Part shown: one piece after another, positions 9,176 through 17,573 of the stretch
Layout of the letters: each line of letters begins with the position of its first letter
Position numbering within the stretch: the stretch's first letter is position 1
Assembly: GCA_002360945.1 (NCBI GenBank)
Contig: DERO01000048.1
Location: 1 to 35,270 of the forward strand
Origin: Leclercia adecarboxylata
Lineage (GTDB): Bacteria > Pseudomonadota > Gammaproteobacteria > Enterobacterales > Enterobacteriaceae
DNA length: 35,270 bases
Direction of reading: 5' to 3'
Program-made: the position numbers and the translations under genes
The notes under the pieces: generated by a model
What the model was told of the DNA's origin: nothing
What the model saw: only the letters and a program-made list of their open reading frames with translations
Databases searched by the model: none

Positions 9176-9652
9176 ATGAAACTCATCAGTCAGGATCTGC
9201 GCGACGGCGATAAACTCCCGCTGCGCCACGTGTTTAACGGTATGGGGTATGAGGGGGATAATATCTCCCCGCATCTGGCGTGGGATGAGGTGCCGTCGGG
9301 CACCAAAAGCTTTGTCGTGACCTGTTATGACCCGGACGCCCCTACCGGCTCCGGCTGGTGGCACTGGATTGTCGCCAATATCCCCGCCGATACCCGCGTG
9401 CTGCCGCAGGGCTCCGGCTCCTCGCTGGTGGCGCTACCGGAGGGGGCCGTCGAGACCCGCACCGATTTTGGCAAAGCGGGATACGGCGGCGCGGCGCCGC
9501 CAAAAGGCGAAACCCATCGCTATATCTTCACGGTACATGCGCTGGACGTGGAAAGAATCGAGGTCGATAAGGAGGCGAGCGGCGCGATGGTGGGCTTTAA
9601 CGTCCATTTCCATACTCTGGGCAGCGCGTCGATTACGGCGATGTATTCGTAA
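9176..9652 (+). CDS. ybhB: PEBP/Raf-kinase-inhibitor-like protein YbhB
   Basis: A 158-residue member of the phosphatidylethanolamine-binding protein family, the same length as E. coli YbhB. Signature pieces are YEGDNISPHLAWDEVP (about 25-40), CYDPDAPTGSGWWHWIVANIP (about 50-70, the PEBP CR1 region with the anion-binding pocket) and GYGGAAPPKGETHRYIF (about 102-118). There is no signal peptide, so it is cytoplasmic. Its physiological function is not established. A GGAG precedes the start. It follows bioA and ends at a strong terminator, so it is probably co-transcribed with bioA. Confidence 0.93.
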   Translation: MKLISQDLRDGDKLPLRHVFNGMGYEGDNISPHLAWDEVPSGTKSFVVTCYDPDAPTGSGWWHWIVANIPADTRVLPQGSGSSLVALPEGAVETRTDFGKAGYGGAAPPKGETHRYIFTVHALDVERIEVDKEASGAMVGFNVHFHTLGSASITAMYS

Positions 9653-9678
9653 AAAAACCGGCCATCGGCCGGTTTTTT
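9653..9678. terminator. Bidirectional terminator between ybhB and hutH
   Basis: CCGGCC (9658-9663) and GGCCGG (9667-9672) flank a 3-nt loop, with an A-run before and six T after the stem. It begins right after the ybhB stop codon. On the minus strand the A-run becomes a U-tract, so it can also end hutUH transcription. Confidence 0.9.
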
Positions 9679-9683
9679 CGTAG

Positions 9684-9709
9684 GCCCGGTAAGCGTAGTG
9701 CCACCGGGC
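9684..9709. repeat. REP-like palindromic element
   Basis: GCCCGGT (9684-9690) and ACCGGGC (9703-9709) enclose AAGCGTAGTGCC. The pattern GTAGGCC-stem-AAGCG..GCC-stem matches the enterobacterial REP unit also present at 17505-17530 in this window. Confidence 0.75.
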
Positions 9710-9715
9710 AAATCG

Positions 9716-11236
9716 TTACAGCACTGACGGCAATAACGCCACCAGCCGCCCTTCATCCAGCAACCCCATCGCCGCATCAATATCCGGCGCAAAGAAGCGG
9801 TCGTCATCATAGTGCGCCACTTGCTCCCGCAGGATATGTCGCGCCTGCTCCAGCAGCGGGCTGGAGGTCAGGCCGTCGCGCAGATCGCAGCCCTGACAGG
9901 CCGCCAGCCACTCAACCGCCAGCACGCCGCGGGTGTTGCCCGCCATCTCCCACAGGCGGCGACCTGCCGCCGGGGCCATCGAAACATGATCCTCCTGGTT
10001 CGCCGAGGTCGGCAGACTGTCCACGCTGTGCGGGTGCGACAGCGCCTTGTTCTCGCTCGCCAGCGCGGCGGCGGTCACCTGGGCAATCATAAATCCGGAG
10101 TTGACGCCGCCGTTGCGCACCAGGAACGGCGGCAGCTGGGACATGTGTTTATCCATCATCAGCGCGATACGGCGCTCCGACAGCGCGCCAATTTCGGCAA
10201 TCGCCAGGGCCAGATTATCCGCCGCCATCGCCACCGGTTCAGCGTGGAAGTTGCCCCCGGAGACCACTTCGTTTTCCGCCGCGAACACCAGCGGGTTATC
10301 GGAAACGGCGTTGGACTCCACCAGCAGCACCTCTGCCGCCTGACGCAGCTGGGTCAGGCAGGCGCCCATCACCTGCGGCTGACAGCGCAGGGAGTACGGA
10401 TCCTGCACCTTGTCGCAGTTGTGGTGCGACTCGGCAATGGCGCTGGTGTCGGTCAGGACGTGACGGAACAGCGCCGCGGCGTCGATCTGCCCGCGCTGGC
10501 CGCGCACCTCATGAATGCGCGCGTCAAACGGACGGCGGGAGCCGAGCACCGCTTCGGTGGTGAGGGCCCCGCAGACCACCGCCGAGGCAAACAGGTCTTC
10601 GGCTTCAAACAGGCCGCGCAGGGCAAAGGCGGTGGAGGCCTGAGTGCCGTTGAGCAGCGCCAGCCCCTCTTTCGCCGCTAGCGTCACCGGGGCCAGTCCC
10701 GCTTTTTGCAGAGCGGTGGCGGCCGGTAACCATTCGCCACGGTAGCGAGCTTTGCCTTCACCGAGCAGGGTCAGGGACATGTGCGCCAGCGGGGCCAGGT
10801 CGCCGGACGCACCGACCGAGCCTTTAGCCGGGATCCACGGGTAGACGCCGGCATTGACCATGGCAATCAGGGCCTCAATCACGCTCAGGCGGATACCGGA
10901 GAAACCGCGCGCCAGGCTGTTTATTTTCAGCACCATCATCAGGCGTACAATGTCGTCATCCAGCGGCTCGCCGACGCCCGCCGCGTGGGACAGCACCAGC
11001 GAACGCTGCAGGTTTTCCAGATCGTGGGTGGCGATACGCGTCTGCGCCAGCAGGCCAAAACCGGTGTTAATTCCGTAGGCGGTGCGCCCTTCGGCGACAA
11101 TGGCCTCCACGCAGGCGACGCTGTCGTTGATGGCCTTGTGGGCGGTCTCATCGAGCGTCAACTGCAGCGGCTGCCGCCAGATCTGGCGCAGCTGGGCCAG
11201 GGTCAGGGAACCGGGCGTCAGGGTTAAGGCGTTCAT
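9716..11236 (-). CDS. hutH: Histidine ammonia-lyase
   Basis: HutH deaminates histidine to urocanate, the first step of histidine catabolism. The 506-residue product has the Ala-Ser-Gly triad that cyclises into the MIO cofactor (A143-S144-G145, in [17 protein letters not shown]), the upstream YGINTGFG loop (54-61) carrying the catalytic tyrosine, and [11 protein letters not shown] and [15 protein letters not shown] further on. Its ATG overlaps the hutU stop by one base (TAATG), so hutU and hutH form one unit. It ends next to a REP-like element and a shared terminator. Confidence 0.98.
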   Translation of the reverse strand: MNALTLTPGSLTLAQLRQIWRQPLQLTLDETAHKAINDSVACVEAIVAEGRTAYGINTGFGLLAQTRIATHDLENLQRSLVLSHAAGVGEPLDDDIVRLMMVLKINSLARGFSGIRLSVIEALIAMVNAGVYPWIPAKGSVGASGDLAPLAHMSLTLLGEGKARYRGEWLPAATALQKAGLAPVTLAAKEGLALLNGTQASTAFALRGLFEAEDLFASAVVCGALTTEAVLGSRRPFDARIHEVRGQRGQIDAAALFRHVLTDTSAIAESHHNCDKVQDPYSLRCQPQVMGACLTQLRQAAEVLLVESNAVSDNPLVFAAENEVVSGGNFHAEPVAMAADNLALAIAEIGALSERRIALMMDKHMSQLPPFLVRNGGVNSGFMIAQVTAAALASENKALSHPHSVDSLPTSANQEDHVSMAPAAGRRLWEMAGNTRGVLAVEWLAACQGCDLRDGLTSSPLLEQARHILREQVAHYDDDRFFAPDIDAAMGLLDEGRLVALLPSVL

Positions 11237-12921
11237 TAGTGCTTTCCTTGTTGAGCGGTGATCATCGGCAGGTTCAGGCCCTGCTCTTTCGCGCAGTCGA
11301 TGGCAATGTCATACCCGGCATCGGCATGGCGCATCACGCCCGTCGCCGGATCGTTGTGCAGCACGCGGGCAATACGGGCTGCGGCTTCATCGGTGCCGTC
11401 GCAGACAATCACCATCCCGGCATGCTGTGAGAAGCCCATCCCGACCCCGCCGCCGTGGTGCAGCGAGACCCAGGTCGCGCCGCTGGCGGTATTGAGCAGG
11501 GCGTTGAGCAGCGGCCAGTCGGAGACCGCATCGGAGCCGTCCTGCATCGCTTCGGTTTCGCGGTTCGGGCTGGCAACCGAGCCTGAATCAAGATGGTCAC
11601 GACCGATAACGATCGGCGCGGAGACTTCCCCGCTGCGGACCATTTCGTTAAAGGCCAGGCCTAGCTTCTGGCGCCACTCCAGCCCCACCCAGCAGATACG
11701 CGCCGGCAGTCCCTGGAAGCTAATGCGCTCGCGGGCCATGTCCAGCCAGTGATGCAGGTGCTCATCATCGGCGACAATCTCTTTCACTTTGGCATCGGTT
11801 TTGTAGATATCTTCCGGGTCGCCGGAGAGCGCCACCCAGCGGAACGGACCGATCCCGCGGCAGAACAGCGGACGGATATAGGCGGGAACAAAGCCCGGGA
11901 AGTCAAAGGCGTTGGCCACGCCCATCTCTTTCGCCATCTGGCGGATGTTGTTGCCATAATCGAAGGTCGGAACACCCTGCTGGCTGAAGGCCAGCATCGC
12001 ATTGACGTGATCGGCCATTGAACGCTTCGCCGCCAGGACGGTGCCTTCCGGATCCTGCTGCGCTTTCTGCTGGTACTCTTCCCAGCTCCAGCCTTTTGGC
12101 AGGTAGCCGTGCAGCGGATCGTGGGCGCTGGTCTGATCGGTGACCAGGTCCGGACGCACGCCGCGCGCCACCAGTTCCGGCACGATGTCGGCCGCGTTGC
12201 CGCACAGGGCAATCGAGACCGCTTTGCCCTGCTGGGTGTATTTGTTAATGCGCGCCAGGGCGTCATCCAGCGAATCGGCCTGCTCATCGACGTAGCGGGT
12301 ACGCAGACGGAAATCGATGCGGCTCTGCTGGCACTCAATGTTCAGGGAGCAGGCCCCGGCAAGGGTGGCCGCCAGCGGCTGTGCGCCGCCCATGCCGCCC
12401 AGGCCCGCGGTGAGTACCCAACGGCCCTTCAGGGAGCCGTTATAGTGCTGACGGCCGGCTTCGACGAAGGTTTCATAAGTGCCCTGGACGATGCCCTGGC
12501 TGCCGATGTAGATCCAGCTCCCGGCGGTCATCTGGCCGTACATTGCCAGCCCTTTCGCATCCAGTTCGTTGAAGTGTTCCCAGGTGGCCCAGTGCGGCAC
12601 CAGGTTGGAGTTGGCGATCAGCACGCGCGGGGCGTTTTCGTGGGTTTTGAACACGCCGACCGGTTTGCCGGACTGCACCAGCAGGGTTTCGTCGTTTTCC
12701 AGTTCGGTGAGCGTGGCAACAATGGCGTCATAGCACTCCCAGTTGCGCGCCGCGCGGCCAATCCCGCCATACACCACCAGCTCGTGAGGGTTTTCCGCCA
12801 CGTCGGGATCGAGGTTGTTCATTAACATACGCAGCGGGGCTTCGGTGAGCCAGCTTTTGGCGTTAAGCGTGGTGCCACGTGGGGCGCGGATCTCTTGCTG
12901 GCGGTACTTGCCTGACGACAT
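11236..12921 (-). CDS. hutU: Urocanate hydratase
   Basis: HutU hydrates urocanate to imidazolonepropionate using tightly bound NAD+ as an electrophile, the second step of the pathway. I start at the ATG of [10 protein letters not shown] (complement of 12919-12921), behind GAGGAG, giving 561 residues; the longer frame runs through the promoter and operator. Family blocks include [15 protein letters not shown] (48-62), the NAD-site GLGGMGG (173-179) and the C-terminal [15 protein letters not shown]. It is the first gene of hutUH. Confidence 0.98.
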   Translation of the reverse strand: MSSGKYRQQEIRAPRGTTLNAKSWLTEAPLRMLMNNLDPDVAENPHELVVYGGIGRAARNWECYDAIVATLTELENDETLLVQSGKPVGVFKTHENAPRVLIANSNLVPHWATWEHFNELDAKGLAMYGQMTAGSWIYIGSQGIVQGTYETFVEAGRQHYNGSLKGRWVLTAGLGGMGGAQPLAATLAGACSLNIECQQSRIDFRLRTRYVDEQADSLDDALARINKYTQQGKAVSIALCGNAADIVPELVARGVRPDLVTDQTSAHDPLHGYLPKGWSWEEYQQKAQQDPEGTVLAAKRSMADHVNAMLAFSQQGVPTFDYGNNIRQMAKEMGVANAFDFPGFVPAYIRPLFCRGIGPFRWVALSGDPEDIYKTDAKVKEIVADDEHLHHWLDMARERISFQGLPARICWVGLEWRQKLGLAFNEMVRSGEVSAPIVIGRDHLDSGSVASPNRETEAMQDGSDAVSDWPLLNALLNTASGATWVSLHHGGGVGMGFSQHAGMVIVCDGTDEAAARIARVLHNDPATGVMRHADAGYDIAIDCAKEQGLNLPMITAQQGKH

Positions 12922-12956
12922 GGTGTGCTCCTCATTGGGGACAGAATCTACACTAA

Positions 12957-12985
12957 GATATACTTGTATAGACAAGTGTGCACAA
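12957..12985 (-). promoter_or_regulatory. hutUH promoter with HutC operator between -35 and -10
   Basis: On the minus strand TTGTGC (complement of 12980-12985) and TATATC (complement of 12957-12962) are 17 bp apart. The spacer is almost filled by the dyad ACTTGT-ATAG-ACAAGT (12962-12977). Its core TTGTATAGACA recurs exactly at the hutI promoter, so it is very likely the HutC operator. Transcription would begin near 12950. Confidence 0.75.
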
Positions 12986-13005
12986 GGCCAGTTTTAACAA
13001 TTACG

Positions 13006-13020
13006 ATACATTTTTGTTAT
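13006..13020 (-). promoter_or_regulatory. Candidate NAC binding site for hutUH
   Basis: The minus strand reads ATAACAAAAATGTAT, fitting ATA-N9-TAT. Its centre is about 63 bp upstream of the inferred start near 12950. That is the sequence type and distance I recall for the NAC (nitrogen assimilation control) site at the Klebsiella aerogenes hutUH promoter. Not tested. Confidence 0.6.
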
Positions 13021-13022
13021 AT

Positions 13023-13038
13023 TGCGTCAGCAATCACG
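13023..13038 (-). promoter_or_regulatory. Candidate CRP site for hutUH
   Basis: The minus strand reads CGTGA-TTGCTG-ACGCA, one good half site (GTGA) and one weaker. Its centre is about 81 bp upstream of the inferred start, a normal class I CRP distance and consistent with catabolite control of hut genes. Confidence 0.5.
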
Positions 13039-13046
13039 CTTTTGGC

Positions 13047-13781
13047 TCATGACATGAAATGGCCCTGCAGCCGGTAGCGGTTCCCCGGGAACAGCAGACG
13101 GGCGTGGGAGACAATATGCGAGGCTGACCAGGTGCGGCGATGGATCAGCAGGCAGGGATCGTGCTCTTTGATGCGCAGCAGCTCGCACTCCTGCGGCGTG
13201 GCGCGTACCGCCTCGACGATATGCTCCCCTTCCGTCAGCGGCGCGACCAGCGACAGATACGCATGGGGCGTGGTGGCGGTGTAGTCCTGCTGCAGGTAAT
13301 CCGGCACCAGCGCGGCATTGACGCTGCGATCCTCGATCTGCACCGGGATGTCGTTTTCAAAGTGCAGCATCAGGGAGTGGAAGATGCGGGTTCCCTCTTT
13401 GACGTTCAACGCCGCAGCCTGCGCGGCGCTGGCCTGCGTCTCCTCGAGGAACAACACCTCGCAGCGGTGCTGATGATTGCGGGAGGCGATCTCATCGGCA
13501 ATGCTGCGAATTTCAAACAGCGCCGACTGCCCTTTCGGCTCGGCCACAAAGGTACCGACCCCCTGCAGACGTACCAGCAGCCCCTCATCGGTCAGCTCCC
13601 GCAGCGCGCGGTTGATGGTCATCCGGCTAAAGCCGAACTGCGCCACCAGCTCCGCCTCGGAGGGGATGCGATCGTGCGGACGCCAGACGCCGGTGGCAAT
13701 CTGATGGCTGATCGCCTGTTTGACCTTTTCATAGAAAGGGGCTGGCGTAGTAGCCTGCTGCTGCGGAGCGCGAGAGAACAT
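13047..13781 (-). CDS. hutC: Histidine utilization repressor
   Basis: HutC represses the hut operons and is released by urocanate. The 244-residue product is a GntR-family regulator of the HutC subfamily. It has an N-terminal winged helix-turn-helix (about residues 15-80; IPSEAELVAQFGFSRMTINRALREL) and a C-terminal UTRA effector domain (about 95-240; IPVQIEDRSVNAALVPDYL is typical). The ATG follows AAGGAA with 7-bp spacing. It is the last gene of hutIGC, 44 bp after hutG, and the hutUH promoter region begins just past its stop codon. It therefore autoregulates through the operator at hutI and controls hutUH through the one at 12962-12977. Confidence 0.95.
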   Translation of the reverse strand: MFSRAPQQQATTPAPFYEKVKQAISHQIATGVWRPHDRIPSEAELVAQFGFSRMTINRALRELTDEGLLVRLQGVGTFVAEPKGQSALFEIRSIADEIASRNHQHRCEVLFLEETQASAAQAAALNVKEGTRIFHSLMLHFENDIPVQIEDRSVNAALVPDYLQQDYTATTPHAYLSLVAPLTEGEHIVEAVRATPQECELLRIKEHDPCLLIHRRTWSASHIVSHARLLFPGNRYRLQGHFMS

Positions 13782-13810
13782 AGCAATTCCTTAAGCCGTG
13801 ATAAAAAGTC

Positions 13811-13822
13811 GAGTATATACAG
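13811..13822 (-). promoter_or_regulatory. Possible additional HutC-type site between hutG and hutC
   Basis: GAGTATATACAG lies in the 44-bp gap between hutG and hutC and has the palindromic core GTATATAC. It resembles the TGTATATACA type of HutC target but differs from the TTGTATAGACA core at the other two sites. Only suggestive. Confidence 0.3.
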
Positions 13823-13825
13823 GGA

Positions 13826-14764
13826 TCAGATCCACCAGTGAGCAATTTGCCAGGCCAGCCGTGCGGCAAGCTTCGCCCCCTGGCCGTCACGATCGACGCC
13901 GGGATTCAATTCCACCAGATCCGCCGCCTGCAGTTTGCCGCTGCGACAGATCCGCTCGATGACCGGAAGCAGATCCCGGGCGGGGACCCCCAGCGCGGCA
14001 GGTGCCGACACGGCGGGCATCTCCCCGGCAGGCATTACGTCGAGGTCAATGGTGAGATAGACCCGATCCGCATCCTTGAGGATCTCCTCAAGTACCGGTA
14101 GCGCCTGCTGCTGGAAATCGAGATCTTCTACCAGGGTAACGTTAAGACGAGCCGCCTCATCCCACAGCGCCTGGGTATTGGCCGCCCGGCTGACCCCGAG
14201 GCAGGCATAGTGAAACTCACGCTGCTGTTCTGCACAGTAGAGCGCCAGCTGGCGGAACGGGGTTCCGGAGGTCGCCTGGCTGGCGTGACGCAGATCGAGA
14301 TGCGCATCGAGGTTGATAATCACCACCCGCTCGCCGGGAAAGGCATCCAGCACGCCGCGGCCGTGTGCCCAGGCGGTCTCATGCCCGCCGCCGAACACCA
14401 GGGTGCGCATGCCGGCCTGCAGGCAGGCGGTGACCGTCTCGCTCAGTGCCTGCTGGGCGGCCTCCAGCGCTTCCCCTTCGACGCGAATGTTGCCCATATC
14501 GGTCAGCCGCGCGTGGCCCTGATGGCTGGCCATATTTCCCAGCGCACGGCGTAACACGTCCGGAGCCTGGGCAGCACCGGTCCGTCCCTGATTGCGTCTG
14601 ACCCCTTCGTCGCAGGCGAAGCCGATCAGGGCGATACCGTCCCCTGACGGCGTTAGCGTGTCGCTACGTTGCACGGTCTGGAACAGGCGCAGCGCGTTGC
14701 TGGCCTCGCTGCTATCGTCGCGCCCCTGCCAGATGTCAGGTGAAACCGGCTGCCACAGGTTCAT
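13826..14764 (-). CDS. hutG: Formimidoylglutamase
   Basis: HutG hydrolyses N-formimino-L-glutamate to glutamate and formamide, the last step of this version of the pathway. The 312-residue product belongs to the arginase/ureohydrolase family. Its binuclear manganese ligands are visible: H128 in FGGGHE, D153, H155 and D157 in NLDAHLDLR, and D240 and D242 in TIDLDVMP. The start codon overlaps the hutI stop by 4 nt (ATGA). The neighbourhood (hutI upstream, hutC downstream) settles the substrate among possible ureohydrolases. Confidence 0.96.
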   Translation of the reverse strand: MNLWQPVSPDIWQGRDDSSEASNALRLFQTVQRSDTLTPSGDGIALIGFACDEGVRRNQGRTGAAQAPDVLRRALGNMASHQGHARLTDMGNIRVEGEALEAAQQALSETVTACLQAGMRTLVFGGGHETAWAHGRGVLDAFPGERVVIINLDAHLDLRHASQATSGTPFRQLALYCAEQQREFHYACLGVSRAANTQALWDEAARLNVTLVEDLDFQQQALPVLEEILKDADRVYLTIDLDVMPAGEMPAVSAPAALGVPARDLLPVIERICRSGKLQAADLVELNPGVDRDGQGAKLAARLAWQIAHWWI

Positions 14765-15984
14765 TGTACTTTTCCTCTGAATACGCGCTGATAAAGCGGG
14801 TTACGACCCGGCTCATACACCATCTCCACCGGGCTTTTCGCATCCCAGATCGCCAGATCGGCGACAAAACCAGCCTTCAGCTGGCCGTGGGTTGTGCCAC
14901 GACCCAGCGCCCGGGCGGCGTGCCGGGTCACCCCTGCCCACGCCTCTTCCGGGGTTAAACCAAACTGTACGCAGGCCATGTTCATCGCCAGATGCAGGCT
15001 GGCGAAGGGGCTGGTGCCGGGGTTATAGTCAGTCGCGACGGCCATCGGCACCCGGTGCTGGCGCAGCAGCTCAACCGGCGGGCGCTGGCGCTCCTGCAAG
15101 AAGTAGAACGCGCCGGGCAGCAGCACCGCCACGGTGCCACTCTGCGCCATCGCGCGCACTCCGGCTTCATCAAGATATTCAATATGATCGGCAGAGAGCC
15201 CGTGGTAGCGGCTCACCAGCGCGGTGCCGCCGAGGTTAGAGAGCTGCTCGACGTGGCCTTTTATCGGGATCCCACGGGCCTGAGCCGCCTGGAATACCCG
15301 CTCGCTCTGTTCAGGGGTAAAGCCGACATTCTCGCAGAAGACATCCACGGCTTCGAAAAGCCCTTTCTCCCACAGTTGCGGGAGGGTGTGCTGACAGACA
15401 TGAGCGATGTACGCATCGGGATCCTGACGATACTCCTTCGGCACGGCGTGGGCGGCCAGCAGCGTCGGGCTGATTTCAATGGGATGGGTGTGCGCCAGAC
15501 GCTGGGCCACGCGCAGCATCTTCTCTTCCGCCTCGTCGTTGAGGCCATAACCGGATTTGATCTCGATAGTTGTCACCCCTTCCCGCATCAGCCGCTGTAA
15601 ACGCTGCTGCGCCAGCTGCTCAAGCTGCTCGGGGGTGCTCTCCCGGGTGGCGGTCACCGTGGCGTTAATCCCGCCGCCCTGGGCGCTGATGGTCTGATAG
15701 GAGACGCCGTTCAGCCGCTGCTCCCACTCGGCGGCGCGGTCGCCGCCAAACACCAGGTGGGTGTGGCAGTCGATCAGGCCCGGCGTGACCAGCCGCCCCT
15801 GCAAATCGCGGGCGTTAGGCAGATCCTGAGGCAGATCGGATTCAGGCACAATCGCCAGGATGGTCTCGCCACGCACTATTAACGCCCGGTTCTCCAGCAG
15901 GCCATAGGCCGTGTCGTAGTCGGGATCCAGGGTTGCGAGGCGCAGGTTACGCCAGATTACGTCATCGGGATGAAGTTGCAGCAT
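14761..15984 (-). CDS. hutI: Imidazolonepropionase
   Basis: HutI opens imidazolonepropionate to N-formimino-L-glutamate. It is a metal-dependent amidohydrolase: [13 protein letters not shown] (67-79, metal ligands H74 and H76), [30 protein letters not shown] and [10 protein letters not shown] are visible. An ATG at 16017 would give 418 residues, but I use the ATG at 15984 ([13 protein letters not shown]; 407 residues). That start agrees with the length and N-terminus I recall for Salmonella HutI. In addition, the best promoter (-10 at 16016-16021) would start RNA near 16009, downstream of the first ATG. A GGAAG precedes the chosen start at short spacing. It is the first gene of hutIGC. Confidence 0.93.
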   Translation of the reverse strand: MLQLHPDDVIWRNLRLATLDPDYDTAYGLLENRALIVRGETILAIVPESDLPQDLPNARDLQGRLVTPGLIDCHTHLVFGGDRAAEWEQRLNGVSYQTISAQGGGINATVTATRESTPEQLEQLAQQRLQRLMREGVTTIEIKSGYGLNDEAEEKMLRVAQRLAHTHPIEISPTLLAAHAVPKEYRQDPDAYIAHVCQHTLPQLWEKGLFEAVDVFCENVGFTPEQSERVFQAAQARGIPIKGHVEQLSNLGGTALVSRYHGLSADHIEYLDEAGVRAMAQSGTVAVLLPGAFYFLQERQRPPVELLRQHRVPMAVATDYNPGTSPFASLHLAMNMACVQFGLTPEEAWAGVTRHAARALGRGTTHGQLKAGFVADLAIWDAKSPVEMVYEPGRNPLYQRVFRGKVQ

Positions 15985-16005
15985 CGGGCTTCCGCTTGTC
16001 ATGGG

Positions 16006-16044
16006 TTGTATAGACATTTATTTTCATTCCCGCCGCCCTGTCAA
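16006..16044 (-). promoter_or_regulatory. hutIGC promoter and HutC operator
   Basis: On the minus strand a perfect -35 TTGACA (complement of 16039-16044) is 17 bp from ATAAAT (complement of 16016-16021). TTGTATAGACA (16006-16016), identical to the core of the hutUH operator, covers the start-point region. HutC bound there would block initiation. Confidence 0.7.
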
Positions 16045-16140
16045 TCGCCTTTACCGAAAATGTTATTTATTTGTGACAACTTTCCCGCTAAGCGTGGGAA
16101 TAAAAAGTAACTTTTCGCCTTTAAAACTTCCCGTTTCGCT

Positions 16141-16161
16141 CAACTTAGTATAAAAAAGCAG
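16141..16161 (-). other. attB: Lambda attB-type core site (unoccupied)
   Basis: The minus strand of 16145-16159 reads GCTTTTTTATACTAA, identical to the 15-bp common core of the lambda attachment site. The flanking integrase core-type elements are also present: CTGCTTTTT (complement of 16153-16161) and CAACTTAGT (16141-16149). No prophage is inserted. As in E. coli the site lies just upstream of ybhC on the gal-bio interval, but here the hut cluster separates it from ybhB. The core also contains TAGTAT/TATAAA that could serve as a ybhC -10. Confidence 0.85.
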
Positions 16162-16207
16162 GCTATTTCGGTTATCCCCTATTGATATGCTTAGCAGGAG
16201 CTTTCCC

Positions 16208-17491
16208 TTGAACATTTCCAGGATTTCTCGTCTGGCGCTGGCCCTCGCATTTGGCGTGACGTTGTCTGCGTGCAGCTCTACTCCGCCGGATCAGCTGCCT
16301 TCAGAGCAGGTCGCACCAGGCACGGCTTCCCGCCCGATCCTTTCCGCTGATGAAGCGAAAAACTTCCAGCAGGCTCGCTACTTCACGGCCATGGATCCCA
16401 ACGCGGCGCCGTGGAGTCCTTACGCCATCCGTCTCCCTGAGCAGCCAAACTTTGTGGTTGGCCCGGCGGGAACCCAGGGCGTGACGCATACCACCATTCA
16501 GGCGGCGGTTGATGCAGCCATTGCTAAGCACAGCAGCTCCCGTCAGTACATCGCCATTTTACCCGGCGAGTACGAAGGCACCGTGTATGTGCCTGCCGCA
16601 CCGGGTAGCGTGACTCTGTACGGTACGGGCGAAAAACCGATTGATGTGAAAATTGGTCTGGCGATCGACTCCGAGATGGATACCACTACCTGGCGTCGTC
16701 TGGTTAACCCGGGCGGGAAATACATGCCTGGCAAACCGGCCTGGTATATGTTTGACCGTTGCCAGAGCAAGCACAGCGCCACCGTTGGCGTGATGTGTTC
16801 CGCGGTCTTCTGGTCGCAGAACACCGGCCTGCAGCTGAAAAACCTGACCATTGAAAACAACCTGGGCGACAGCGTGGATGCCGGTAACCACCAGGCGGTC
16901 GCCCTGCGCAGCGATGGCGATCAGGTGCAGATCGACAAGGTGAATATTCTGGGTCGTCAGAACACCTTCTTCGTCACCAACAGCGGCGTCGAGAACACCC
17001 TGAAAAACAACCGCATCACCCGTACGCTGGTAACCAACAGCTACATTGAAGGCGATGTGGATATTGTCTCCGGTCGCGGTGCCGTGGTGTTTGATAACAC
17101 CGATTTCCGCGTGATGAATACCCGTACCCAGCAGGAAGGCTATGTCTTCGCACCAGCGACGCAGTCTAATCTGTTCTACGGCTTCCTGGCGGTAAACAGC
17201 CGCTTCACCGCGATGGGTGATGGTGTGGCACAGCTGGGCCGCTCGCTGGATGTGGATTCTGCCTCTAACGGCCAGGTGGTGATCCGCGACAGCGTGATCA
17301 ACGAAGGCTTTAACATGGCGAAACCCTGGGGCAACGCGGCGATTTCTCAGCGTCCGTATGCGGGTAATACCGGTGCGGTGGATGAGAAAGGCAACGTGCA
17401 GCGTAACCTTAACGACGCGAACTTCAACCGCATGTGGGAATACAACAACCGCGGTGTGGGTAGCAAAGTGATCGCAGAGCCGAAACAGTAA
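16208..17491 (+). CDS. ybhC: YbhC, outer-membrane lipoprotein of the pectinesterase family
   Basis: I start at TTG 16208, which follows AGGAG (16196-16200) with 7-bp spacing and gives 427 residues, the E. coli YbhC length. The in-frame ATG at 16187 has no ribosome-binding site. A signal peptide ends in the lipobox LSAC with the lipidated cysteine at residue 22; serine at the next position predicts the outer membrane. The rest is a right-handed beta-helix of the pectin methylesterase family (GTQGVTHTTIQAAVDAA, YIEGDVDIVSGRGAVVFDN). E. coli YbhC is annotated as a putative acyl-CoA thioesterase, and a pectinesterase role is doubtful; the substrate is unknown. The promoter region overlaps the attB core. 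Confidence 0.92.
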   Translation: MNISRISRLALALAFGVTLSACSSTPPDQLPSEQVAPGTASRPILSADEAKNFQQARYFTAMDPNAAPWSPYAIRLPEQPNFVVGPAGTQGVTHTTIQAAVDAAIAKHSSSRQYIAILPGEYEGTVYVPAAPGSVTLYGTGEKPIDVKIGLAIDSEMDTTTWRRLVNPGGKYMPGKPAWYMFDRCQSKHSATVGVMCSAVFWSQNTGLQLKNLTIENNLGDSVDAGNHQAVALRSDGDQVQIDKVNILGRQNTFFVTNSGVENTLKNNRITRTLVTNSYIEGDVDIVSGRGAVVFDNTDFRVMNTRTQQEGYVFAPATQSNLFYGFLAVNSRFTAMGDGVAQLGRSLDVDSASNGQVVIRDSVINEGFNMAKPWGNAAISQRPYAGNTGAVDEKGNVQRNLNDANFNRMWEYNNRGVGSKVIAEPKQ

Positions 17492-17504
17492 TCGGATTTC
17501 GTAG

Positions 17505-17530
17505 GCCGGGTAAGCGCAGCGCCACCCGGC
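17505..17530. repeat. REP-like palindromic element
   Basis: GCCGGGT (17505-17511) and ACCCGGC (17524-17530) enclose AAGCGCAGCGCC. It is the same family as 9684-9709 and sits between the ybhC stop codon and the terminator, the usual place for REP units. Confidence 0.82.
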
Positions 17531-17532
17531 AT

Positions 17533-17561
17533 AAAAAAACCTCGCATTTGCGAGGTTTTTT
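17533..17561. terminator. Bidirectional terminator between ybhC and pgl
   Basis: CCTCGCA (17540-17546) and TGCGAGG (17549-17555), with seven A before and six T after the stem. It serves the converging genes ybhC (plus) and pgl (minus). Confidence 0.9.
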
Positions 17562-17573
17562 ATTTCGTCCAGC

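Noticed and set aside
12922..12975. Eighteen-residue N-terminal extension of HutU
   Set aside because: It covers the -10 and operator of hutUH, and GAGGAG fits the start at 12921.
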